The translations under genes and the position numbers were made by a program. Below are positions 1 through 10,700 of a stretch of 64,000 bases of DNA, piece after piece; the first letter of the stretch is position 1, and each line of letters starts with the position of its first letter. Under the pieces are notes generated by a model. The model was not told the DNA's origin. It saw only the letters and a program-made list of their open reading frames with translations, and made no database searches. The DNA lies in NCBI RefSeq assembly GCF_000830005.1, contig NZ_CP010407.1, positions 3,453,001-3,517,000 of the forward strand. Reading direction: 5' to 3'. Source of the DNA: Streptomyces vietnamensis (GTDB taxonomy: Bacteria > Actinomycetota > Actinomycetes > Streptomycetales > Streptomycetaceae).

Positions 1-183
1 GAGGTTCAGCCCGTAGATCCGGAAGGGCACGCACTGCATGACGAACAGGCCGTCCTCACGGCGCCCCAGCCAGATCTGCTCCCACAGGTCGGGGAAGCCG
101 AAGGGCGCCAGATCGGCCATGGCGATGTACTGGCCGGCGGTACGGACCACCGGGTCCTCGTGGACGACGTACTTCTTCGACAT
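1..183 (-). CDS. DUF4265 domain protein (5' part only)
   Basis: The first 61 codons are in the window, starting MSKKYVVHEDPVVRTAGQ; the rest lies beyond the left edge. The stretch ending VMQCVPFRIYGLNL, preceded by LWEQIWLGRREDGLF, fits my recollection of the start of DUF4265 proteins, where a tryptophan-containing strand leads to a conserved PF-x-x-YGL motif. No function is established for the family. It is on the same strand as, and downstream of, the RHS toxin and SUKH immunity genes, so it may be a further immunity or cargo gene of that locus; this is inference. The family call rests on one short motif. Confidence 0.55.
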   Translation of the reverse strand, partial: MSKKYVVHEDPVVRTAGQYIAMADLAPFGFPDLWEQIWLGRREDGLFVMQCVPFRIYGLNL

Positions 184-375
184 GGGCAAAGGCTAGCCGC
201 GGGGCGCCCGACCGAGCGCGCCCTCCCGCTCCTTGTCGTGTTCCCGGCTCACACCATGAGGACCTTTCTGACGGGACGGGCCGTCGACAACGGTGCCCTA
301 CGTGCCGCCTCCGCCGTGCACGCGGTTCCGGGCGTCGCGATCGCGGCCCTCGCTCTCGGCAGGACTCGCCGTCGG

Positions 376-1098
376 TCAGTTCAGGGTCTCCAGGACCTCG
401 GCCGGGGACGGCGCGTGGTCCTGTGGCTTGCCGTCGACCACCCACGATCCGTCCCACTCGATCCGCCGGACGTCCCCGTGGCGGTTCTCGTACTCCACGA
501 AGCCGCCGGGCGCGCCCTCCAGGAGCTCCAGCTCCCTGAGCAGCACGTCCGTGGTGGTGAACCCGCGGAGGTCACCTTCGCTTCGGCCGCGGGTCCTCGT
601 GTTGTCGTACCTCATCCGCAGGAAGGGAACGGGCCCGCGGTTCAGTTCCGGCGCGCGGAGCATCCGCTTGAAGCGGTGGAACGCCTCGTCCTGCGTCTCG
701 TTCCCGGAGAACTCGCAGGCGTACGCCGGGAAGACGCCGACCACCAGGTCATGGAGCTCGTCGTACTCGCCCCGGTAGTAGCCGTGGGTGGCGGGCTGGA
801 TCGCCGCGACGGCGTCGAAGTCGTATCCCGGATGGGAGAACCCCGTCACCACCTCGAAGGGTCGGGGATCGTCACCCGTCCCGGCATGGTGCTCACGCGC
901 GAACGCGAGCACCGCCCGGACCAGATCTTCGTCGTGGAACTCCCGGGTGTTCACCTGATGAATGCGCGTCCCCTCCTGGTTCAGCGCGAGCGAGAACACG
1001 AACATGGGCGTGGGCGACCAGCGCCATGCGCGTTCGAGGCCGGGGTACTCCTCGACATTGTCGATCCCCCGGACTGTCCGCTCTACGTCAAGTGACAC
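376..1098 (-). CDS. hypothetical protein, toxin-locus neighbour
   Basis: A 240-residue protein that I do not recognise. It is mostly hydrophilic, with no signal peptide or membrane segment, and is rich in aromatic and acidic residues (for example HGYYRGEYDELHDLVVGVF and FVEYENRHGDVRRIEWDG), which resembles a soluble alpha/beta protein. The GTG start at 1098 has no clear ribosome-binding site, so the true start could be slightly internal. It lies 145 bases downstream of the SUKH immunity gene on the same strand, in DNA that looks less GC-biased than the core genes. A second immunity-type protein is possible but nothing in the sequence proves it. Confidence 0.6.
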   Translation of the reverse strand: MSLDVERTVRGIDNVEEYPGLERAWRWSPTPMFVFSLALNQEGTRIHQVNTREFHDEDLVRAVLAFAREHHAGTGDDPRPFEVVTGFSHPGYDFDAVAAIQPATHGYYRGEYDELHDLVVGVFPAYACEFSGNETQDEAFHRFKRMLRAPELNRGPVPFLRMRYDNTRTRGRSEGDLRGFTTTDVLLRELELLEGAPGGFVEYENRHGDVRRIEWDGSWVVDGKPQDHAPSPAEVLETLN

Positions 1099-1186
1099 CT
1101 TCGACCGCCTAACCAGGAGTAATTCGGGCCCTTGTCCTGCCCATTATCGAGCGCGCGAGAGCCTGGCCCTGCCCCGCCCATACGAA

Positions 1187-1219
1187 GCGGCCCGCCCCGA
1201 GAGACTCGAGACGGGCCGC
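1187..1219 (-). terminator. weak stem-loop after toxin-immunity pair
   Basis: An 8-bp GC stem (gcggcccg / cgggccgc) encloses a 17-nt loop just downstream of the SUKH gene stop. It could end the RHS-immunity transcript. There is no U-tract, which is common in high-GC actinomycetes. Confidence 0.3.
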
Positions 1220-1243
1220 GAACCGCAACAGACCGATCAGAGA

Positions 1244-1726
1244 TCAGTCCTCGTCTTCGCCGAACGTCCGGCACGAGACAAGTCCGCTCACGAACTCCGC
1301 GAATGAACTCGCGAGGCGTCTCGGCACCCTGTCTTCGTCGATGTACGCCACGGCGGGCTCACCGAGCGGCCCGCACTCGGAATAGTCGAGCATCACCGTG
1401 TCGTGGCCGGCGGAAGGAGTGACGCCGAAGACGACACCGATATCGGGGTACTCCCATTCGTCAATCATGTCGGCTGACACGATTTCCACCCCTTCTTCCC
1501 CCCCGATGCCCCGGATCACGTCGACGCAGATGTGATCGCGCGCCCATGACGTGGGGAATTCGGTGGGGAAGCAGCGGTTGCGCAGCACGCCGCCGTTCTG
1601 CAGGGACAGCAGATCGACATAGCTCTTCGGCAGACGGACCTGAAGCACGTCCTCGGCTTGCCGAATCATCTCGGCATCCACCGGTGGGCCGACGTACTCG
1701 TCGTCATCCGATTGGTCGAAGATCAT
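1244..1726 (-). CDS. SMI1/KNR4 (SUKH) family immunity protein
   Basis: A 160-residue acidic protein. The N-terminal pattern EDVLQVRLPKSYVDLLSLQNGG is the SUKH signature (LP-x-x-Y, then a small loop before N-G-G). SUKH proteins bind and neutralise nuclease tips of polymorphic toxins. The ATG at 1726 was chosen over an upstream TTG at 1732 because a GGAG about 9 bases upstream of the ATG lies just after the RHS stop codon. Only 16 bases separate it from the RHS gene, so the two are almost certainly co-transcribed and translationally linked. That position makes it the cognate immunity protein for the WHH nuclease at the RHS C-terminus. Function is by family and context, not shown directly. Confidence 0.88.
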   Translation of the reverse strand: MIFDQSDDDEYVGPPVDAEMIRQAEDVLQVRLPKSYVDLLSLQNGGVLRNRCFPTEFPTSWARDHICVDVIRGIGGEEGVEIVSADMIDEWEYPDIGVVFGVTPSAGHDTVMLDYSECGPLGEPAVAYIDEDRVPRRLASSFAEFVSGLVSCRTFGEDED

Positions 1727-1742
1727 GACCAAAGACTCCGCT

Positions 1743-4700
1743 CTAGCAGATCGAGAAACCGCCGGTATGGCCGGTCTTCGAATGGATCTTCATATTGACC
1801 AGCTGCATTCTGCCGCAATCTTGGTGATGGTTCCATGTCCACTTCCCCTTCCGGTATGCCGCGTTGATTCCGGCCGCCTTGTCCGCCGCGGCGAAGTCCT
1901 TCGCCCTGTCGCCGGTCAGAGTGATCCAGACGTCTGGCGTGGCCGGGTCCACGTGACCGGTGAAGTCCGGGAAGCCCTGGGCATCGAACGGCACGCCGGT
2001 CTTCGGGTGAGTGCCACCGGCAAGACCGGCATTCCTCGGGCCGACCGGAGTCCCGCCCGTGGCACACGTACATGCCGGGGTGTGCCCGCGTACCGAACCA
2101 CCGCAGTTGTGCACGAGCACCGCGGCACTCGTGTCGACCGCGGCCAGCACGTCGGCCGACGTCACCACCGCACCCGCCACCACGAAGTACGTGTGCAGGC
2201 CCTCGATGCTCAGGTCGTACGTGACGCGCTGCGCCGTGTACGACTTGACCTCGACGATCGCCGTCGGGGCACCCTCGCCGTTCTGGAGCTTCTGGCCGAC
2301 CTTGAGGTCGCCCGCCTGCGTCCAGGCGTCGTGGGTGGACTCGTAGAACTGGTGGTGCTTGGTGGTCTGGATCGTCTTCGGACCGGCCTTCGTCGCAACC
2401 GTGACGTCGACGTAGTCACGGTCGGTCTTGGTGACGATCACCTGCTTGACCTCGTGGACCTCCTTGGTCTTCTTGCCCGGCTCGGCCGTGAGGACCTTGT
2501 CGCCGGCCTTGACCTCGGAGATCTTCTTGGTCTTGCCGTCGGCCAGGAGGACCGGTGTCGCCGCCGTGAAGCTGTGCGGCGTGCCACGACTGATCGGGCA
2601 GGAGCCGCTCGGCTGGCTCGGCTTGGCGTCCGGTTCCGGAGGGGTCTTGGACTTCGGGCCACGGGCACTGCCCGCCGCGCCGAAGACTCCGCCCATCGCC
2701 GCGCCGATCGCCGTGGCCTTCGCCGCGCCGCCGACGGAGCAGCCCTCCTCGCTGTTCACACAGGAGGTGCCGTACTCGATCGCACCGCCCAGAGCACCGT
2801 CGGTCGCGCCTTCCGCCGCGCCCGAGGCGATCCGGCCGAGCGCGCCGGAGGCGAGCTTGCCGACCGCGTTGGCCGCGAACCGGCCTCCGACGCCGCCGAC
2901 CGCGCCGGTCAGGGCGCCGACGCCGACCGCGAGGGCGAAGCCGCCCAGCGTCTTCGGGCCGTCGCTCATCGCGTAGCCGACCGCGTTGCCCGCCGCGCCC
3001 GCGAGGGCCGCGCAGCCGATCGCGCCCGCACCGGCCGTGAGCGCGGTGCAACCCGCGAAGACGGCGATGCCGACGGCGACCGAGGCGATCGTCGAGGCGT
3101 GCTGCTTGACGAAGTTGGCTGTCGCCTTCGCCGCCTTCTTGACGGCCCTGCCGACCTTCTTGGCCGCCTTGACCACCTTGTGGGCGACGTTCTTGACCGC
3201 CTTGGCGACCTTCCGCACGGCCTGCTTGACGTGCTTGACGACCTTGTGGACGGCGCGTTTCACCCGGTGATACGTCCTCTTGACGTATCTCTTGACCTTT
3301 CTGACGCTGTCGGCGACGTAGTGGACCGCCCTGCGGACAGCCCGCTTCGCCCGGTGCACCACCTTCTTCACGGCCCGCTTGACGGCCTTCGCCGCCCGCT
3401 TGACGACCTTCGCGGCCTTCTTGACCGTGGCCTTCGTCTTCTTCCAGGCGGACTTGACCGTCTTGGTGACCTTCTTGGTCACCTTCTTGATGGCCTTCTT
3501 CGCCCACTCGAACCAGTGGCCCGTCGGGTCGACGCCGGTCATCGGGTTGCCGTTGGCGTACGCGTAGCGGTTGGCCCCGATGGAGTCCGGGATGCCGCTG
3601 TTGCTCACCGTGTCACGGCTGTTGAACTGACCGGTCTGCGGCGAGTACCAACGCGCGGCCATGTTGACCTTGGCCGTCTCCGGGTCGGTCCAGCCCGACT
3701 GGTAGCCGAGCGCACCGACCATGCCACTGGTCTGGAGGACCTTGCCGAAGGGGCTGTACGTCGTCGAGCCGGTGAGCGCCTCGCCCGTCGCGGTGAACTG
3801 CGCCACCACGTCGTCGTGCACGTCCGTGAAGGCCAGGACCGACGAGATCGCCGTCTTGACGCCGACGAGCGAGCCGTCCGCGTTGCGACTGTAGGACGTC
3901 ACACCGTCCGAGGCGACGTCGTTGTCGTCGCCGCTGTACTGGAAGGTGTGGATGGCGGTACCGGTCTCGTCCTTGGCTTCGAGGACACGGTCCAGGCCGT
4001 CGTAGGTGTAGCTGCGATCGCCCTCCTGCATCACGCGGTTGAAGGCGTCCGCCTTCATCTGGGTGGTCCGGCCGCCCTCGTCCGTCACCGAGCTCAGCGT
4101 GCCGCGCGCGGTGTAGACGTAGGAGTTGTGGCCGTCCGAGGTGAGACGGTTCCTGGCGTCGTACGTGTACGTGTCGCCGCCCACGCGGGTCCGGTTGCCG
4201 GACGCGTCGTAGCCGTAGGCCTCCGTCGTCGTCCCGTCGTTCCAGGACGTCAGGCGGTTGGCCCAGTCGTACGTGTACGTGTTGGCCTTGGCACCCGCGA
4301 CACCGGTCGTCGTCTTCGACGTCTCGTTGTCGTTGGCGTCGTAGCCGTAGGTGACGGACGCCAGGTCCTTGCCCGTCGGCGAGGTCAGCTTGTCGCTGGT
4401 GAGTCGCTGCAGGGCGTCGTAGCCGAAGCTGCGCTTCGACTTGCCGGTGCCGTAGTCGATCGACGTGATGTCGTTGTTCTGGTTGTAGGCGTACGTGGCC
4501 GTCGTGCCGGTCGCACCGTCGTTGACGGTCTTGAGCCGGCCGGCGGTGTCGTAGCCGTACGTCGACGTGCCCGAGGCGTCCGTCCGCGAGGTCATCGCCC
4601 CGTCCGCGTTGTACGCGAAGGACGAGGCGCCTGAGGGGCCGGAAGCGGAGAGCAGCAGACCGCGGTCGTCGTAGGTGAAGGTGTTCTTGTCGACACCGGC

Positions 4701-7700
4701 ACCCGCGACGGCCGTGATCCGGTCGTCCGCGTCGTAGTCGTAGGTGTGGTCGACCGTGGCGGCCTCCGCACCCGTTCCCGACTGCTTCACGAGACGGCTC
4801 TTCGCGTCGTATTCGTAGGAGACGGTCACGCCACCCGGCGAGCGCATCTCCTTCGGACGCCCGCCCTGGTCGTAGACCGCGGTGAACGTGCGGTCCGCGA
4901 GGTCGGGATGCGTCGGCGTCGACGGCTCGATCGTGGACTCCGGCAGACCCCAGGTGTTGTAGGTGGTGATGAAGGGGTTGCCACGGCCGTCCGTGAAGCG
5001 GGTCAGGTTGCCGCCCACGTCGTAGCCGTACGTCGTCGTGATCGACTCCGTCGCGGAGACCGGCTCGACCAGCTTCGTGACGAGGCCCGACGAGTCGTAC
5101 GTGAAGGTCTTCGCGTGACCCCGGTAGTCCGTCAGCGTGAGCGGGTTGCCGGCCCGGTCGTACGTGGAGCTGCTCGACCGCAGCACCGCGCCCGTCGCGT
5201 CCAGGTCCTCGATCTTGGTCAGCTGCCCGAAGCCGTCGTACGTGTTCCGGGTGCTGGTGCCGTCCGGGTCGGTGGCCTTGAGGACCTGACCGTCCATGTC
5301 GTACGTGAACTTCGAGACGTTGCCCGCCCCGTCCGTGGTCTCGATGACCTCGCCCACGGAGTTGTACTTGTACGACTGGGTCACACCGGTCGCGGAGACC
5401 GTCCGGGACAGCTCGCCGCCCGGAGCGTCGTACTCGTTGATGTCGGTGTACGCCCGCTGGGTCGGCTGGCGCACGATGTCCGTGCTGGTGACCGGCCGTC
5501 CCAGGTAGTCCCAGGTGCTCTCCTCACGGGCGCCGTTCGGCCGGGTGGCCGAGAGCTGGTCGCCGTTGGTGTCGTAGGTGTACTTGGTGGTGCCGCCGCC
5601 GGGCTCCGTGACCGAGGCCAGGTCGCCGAGCTGCGTGTACGAGTACGTGGTGCGGTTGCCGAGCGGGTCGACCTCCGCGGTCACCTGGCCGAGCTTGTTG
5701 TACTCGTTGTACGAGGTCGCCTTGATCGGGGTCGTGGCCCCGGGCGCCAGGTAGTCGGGCGAGGTCGTCGAGGACTCCTGGCCCTCGCCGTCGTACGCCG
5801 TGATCTCGACGTTTCCGAGCGGGTCCGAGGACTCGGTCGGCTCGCCGAAGGTGTTGTACCCGGTCATGGAGACGGGACGGAGCGCCTCGGGGGCGGCGCC
5901 GTTCTTCTCCGCGTTGACGACCGGTTCGGTGACCGAGGTCTGCTGGCCGGACTCGTCGTAGCCGTAGTCCGTGGTGTTGCCGTTGGCGTCCGTCATGGAC
6001 GTCGGCAGACCGCGCTGGTCCAGGTCCCACGAGGCGGTGCGGACCGTGCTGCCCGCGGCCGGCAGGGTGCCGCCCTTGAGGGCGGTGATCTGCGCCGGGG
6101 TGAGGGCCTCCTGGTAGACCTGGATGTCGTCCAGAGCGCCCTTGTGGTACTCGCCGTAGGCGTTGCTCGCCCTGCGGCGGCCGATCTGGAGCGGACCGGT
6201 CCCCTCCCACGGCGTGGTGTACGCGGTCTCCTGGGCCAGGGTTCCGTTGACGTACAGCCGGATCTTGGCCGCCTCCTGGTCGTACACGCCGACCAGGTGG
6301 GTCCAGGTCCCGGCCGTCACCGCGGCGGTGCCGGAGGTGGCCCGGGCCAGGACGGGACCGGACATGTCCGCCGACGTACGGTTGAACGTCCAGCCGTAGG
6401 CGGTGGAGTAGTACAGCTGGAAGGTGCTGCCGACCGTGCCGTCCTGCGCCAGGAAGGAGTGGTTGGCGGTGGTGTCGTCCAGACGCACCCACGTGGCGAC
6501 CGTGAAGCTGCCCGCCGTGTTCACGACCGGCCCCGTCGTCTGGGCGTACGAGTTGGCGTCACCGTCGAAGACGGCGCTGCCGCCCCGGTCGGTGTTCCAG
6601 TGCATGCCCGTGCCGTGCGTGCCGGTGCTGTTGCCGCCGGAGGAGTCCGCCAGGCCGTAGCCCGTCGTCTCGTCCAGCTTGTAGCGCGCGACCGGGGCCG
6701 TCGTCCCGTCGTGGACGGTGTTGCCGGTGACGTTGCCGAGCCCGTCGTAGCGGGTGTCGGTCGTCGAGACGTCGCCCGTGGTGGGGTCCGTCTCCGTCTC
6801 CGTGACCACGTTGTCGTCCGGGTCGTACGAGACCTTCGTCGAGCGGGCGAAGCCGTTCGGGTCCTCGGTCGACGTCGTCGTGCGGTCGGCCGCGTCCACC
6901 GTGAAGGTGGAGCGCTTCTGGCCGTCGTCGGTGATCTGCTCGATCAGGTTGCCGGCGGCGTCGTACGTGTTCGCCTGCTCCGTGAACTGCTTGCCGGTCT
7001 GCGGGTCCTTGCGGACCACGGTCGCCGACAGGCCGTCGTCGGTGTAGGTGTACGCCGTCACCCAGCCCATCGCGTCGGTGACGGACGCGAGGCGGCCGGC
7101 GGGGTCGTACGCCCGGGACTCCTGGACCAGGGTGGTCGCGGGAGACGGGTTGAACGGGTCGCCGGTGTAGTTCAGCAGGTTCGTCGTCAGCGGGCGCTGC
7201 TCGCCGTCGAAGGTGTAGGTGTTGACGTTCCCGGCCGGGTCGGTCTCCTTCACCTTGTTGCCGTAGACGTCGTACTCGAACGACGTGGTGTCGCCGCCCG
7301 GGTCCGTCCTGGTGATCATCTGGTTGTTGGCGTCGTACGTCATCGACGTCACGCGCGCCGCGTCACCGCCGGTGAGGTCGGAGACGGTCTGCGACAGGAT
7401 GTTGCCGTCCGGGTCGAAGGCCGTGGTGGTCTTCGCCTGGTGCTTGGCGCCGGTGATCCGGTTGGTGGTCGGCGGCGTCGTCTCGGTGGTGACCTGGTCG
7501 TTCTTGTCGTAGGTCTGGCTGGTGACCAGGCCCGCGGGGAACGCGTCGGAGATCTCCGTCTTCGACACCTGGCGGCCGAGGTTGTCGTACGTGTACTTCA
7601 CCTTGGCGCCGTTGGCGTCGGTGATCTCGGCGAGGTCACCGTTGGAGAAGTAGGAGTACGAGGTCTTGCGGCCACCGGCCGTCGTCACCGTGGCGACGAG

Positions 7701-10700
7701 ACCCGCCGGGGTGACGGCCGTGCCGCCCTCCGCCGCCGGGGTGGTGGCGGTGGTGTACGTCGTCGTGGCCGTGCGGCCGTTGGGGAACCCGGCGACCGGC
7801 GGGGTCGTGACCGAGAGCAGCTGGCCGTTGGTGTCGTAGGCGTAGCTGGTCTTGTACGTGTCGTCCGTGGGGCCCGAGGAACGGCCGTCGCGCTCGGTGA
7901 GCACGAGGTCGTTGCGCAGGTCCATGGGCGGGAACGCGGTGGTCGCGTCCGGGTAGAAGGTCGAGTACTCCGTGGAGCACTTGTTGGCGGCGGTGTCCTG
8001 GCAGGTGGTCTGGGAGACCGTGTTGCCGCGGATGTCGTGGCCGCTGATCGACCGGTTGCCGTTGGCGTCCGTGATGGTGTGCAGGAAGCCGGCGGTGTCG
8101 TACCCGTAGGTGGTGCGGTTGCCGTTGGTGTCGACGGCGGCGAGGAGGCGGTTGCCCATCTCGGCGTCGTAGACGTAGGTCAGCGTCTTGTCGGTCGGGT
8201 CGGTCAGCTTGACCGTGCGGACCGGGGCGATGCCGGAGCTCGCCTTGTACGCCGACCAGTGCTGGGCGACCTCGTCCTCGGTCAGGCCGTCCTGGTAGAC
8301 GGCGACCTCGGCGATCGAGCCGGTGAAGTACGAGACGTCACCGGGCGAGCTGTACCACTTGCTGAAACCGGCGCCGATGAAGGTGCGGGACGTGGTCTGG
8401 TCGTTCGGCGCACCCGTGCAGGACTGCTGCTTGGCGCCGTCGAGGTACAGCGTCTGCGTGGTGCCGGACGCCGAAAGCACCGCGTGGTGCCAGGCGTTGT
8501 CCGTCACGGACGCCGTCGAACCGATGACCGCGTTGCCGTTGCAGGTGCTGCTCCACCAGTGGCCGCGCAGCTTGCCGTCCGCGCCCACGTACAGCAGGTC
8601 GCTCCACGAGCCCGCGGTGCCGCCCGCGTTGTTCGGCGCGAGGCTCTGGTCGCTCATGATCACGCCGGGCTTGGCGGTCTTGAACCACAGCTCGACCGAG
8701 CGGTCCGGCTTGGCGTGCAGCGGCCCGTACGGCAGCTCCACCCAGGAGCTGGTGCCGTTGAACGACACCGCGGTGTTGTCGCCTGTGCCGAACGGCCCGG
8801 CCACGCCCTGCGTGGCGGTGTTGTACGTGCCGAAGCCGGTGTGCAGCTCGTTCGCGGCCTGGGCCGCGCCGCCGGTGTCACCGAGGCGCCAGTAGCCGCC
8901 GGGGGCGGAGCCCATGACGGCCGAGCGGTAGACCTGCGAGGAGCCGGTGATGGTCGCCGGGTTCAGCTTCCACGTGCCGCCGTTGGCGTCGGTCGCCTGG
9001 AGGACCAGGTCGTCCGTGGTGCCGTAGACGACGGAGGACTCGACCTTGCCGTTCGGCGTGGTGATCTTCTGGAGCAGTCCGGCGGACCGCTTCGCGGCCT
9101 GGTACTGCGCCGTGATCACGTCCGCGGTGAGCGGCTCGGTGTAGATCGCGGTCTCGGCCATCTGGCCGGCGAAGTGACCGAGCTGGTCGGTCGCGTTCAT
9201 CGCGGGCCAGCCGTCGGTGTTCACACCCGCGCCGAGCGTGATGTACGGGGTGTTCCAGTCCTTGATCTGGCCGGCCTTGCTGCCCTGCGACACACCGTCG
9301 AGGTACAGCGTCTGGGTGTTGCCCGCGCCTGTCAGGACGGCCTGGTGCCACTGTCCGTCGTTGACGGAGGCCGTGGAGGTCAGGGTCGTCATGCACAGGC
9401 CGGTGGCCAGGCAGCCGCGCAGCTTGCCGTCGGTGCCCACGTACAGCGCGGGGGTGTTGTAGGTGGTGTTCGCGACCGGGTTCGGGTCGCTCAGCGGCTT
9501 GTCGCCGTAGTAGAAGAGGACTCCGCCGGCCTGCGTGGTCTTGAACCAGGTCGAGAGCGTCGTGTACGAGGGCGTCGCGCCGGGGGCGCTGGGCATCTCG
9601 ACGTACGACGTCGTGCCGTTGAAGGTGGCGGTCTTCTGCGTGGAGCCGGCGAGCAGCGAGGCGGAGCCCAGCGTCACGTTCCGGTAGAGGCCGTTGTACT
9701 TGCCCTGGTTGGCGTCGACGGCGTCCTTGGAGACGGTCTGCCCGGCCGCCTCGCCCAGGCGCCAGTACGCGTACGGGTCGGCGTCCAGGACCGTGGTGCG
9801 GTGGTGGTTGCCGGTCGCGTACGTGTACGTGGTGCACTTCGACCAGTCGGCGGGCGGGCAGACGCTGGTGAGCTGGTCGCCCGTGTAGCCGTACTTCCAG
9901 GTCTGCGCGGTGCTGGCGTCGCCCACGGTGGACGGGTCGGTGGCGACGGTGTCCACGTGCGGGACGGTCGCTCCGGCCGGCGTCGCCCAGGCGATCGTCA
10001 GGTTCCGCTTGGACGTGGTGTTGCTGATCTTCGTGAGCTGCTTGGAGGCGTTGTACGTGAACGTCTCGGCGCGGCCCGCGTAGTCGGTGATCGACGAGAC
10101 GGCGTAGACGCCGGTCTTCGCGGTCGGCTGCGTGAACGCGTAGGCCGTGAAGTCCTTGTCGGTCAGCTTGTAGCCGACGGGGGCGGTGGTGACCGCCTCC
10201 AGGCGGGCGTAGCGGCCCAGCGGCGGCTGGAAGGTGCCGTTGCCGTTGCGGCCGAAGGCGACCTGCTCACCACCCGGATAGGTGATGACGACGCTGGTGA
10301 CGGCGCCGGAGCTGTCCTTGACCTCGGCGGCCTTCATGTCGACGACCGTCGACCAGCCGGCGCCGAAGGCGCTGTCGACCCGCGGGTCGAGGCTGTTGTA
10401 GGCGCGCTCGATCTCCAGGGACGGGCCGATGACCGGCACGTCGGCGTCGGTGTCGTCCGTCGTGTAGTTGCCGTCGGACGGGTCGAAGTCGTGGCCGTCG
10501 GTGTTCATCGCCAGGCCCGAGGTGACGGGCGGCTGCGGCACCGTGGTGGAGAAGCGGCTGGCCGAGTACATCACCGAGTCGTAGCCGTCGGTGACGCTCA
10601 CGTACCAGTTGTAGTTCTTCGACCAGGTGAGTTTGCCGGCCGGCACCTTCCAGGAGCGCTCGGCGATGACGCCGGAGGTCGCGACGGGGGTGTCGGGGTT

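Noticed and set aside
2105..2600. Hint domain ending His-Asn-Cys as a protein-splicing intein
   Set aside because: It sits between RHS core and a toxin tip with no extein split of a known protein. The position is that of a pretoxin self-cleaving Hint domain.
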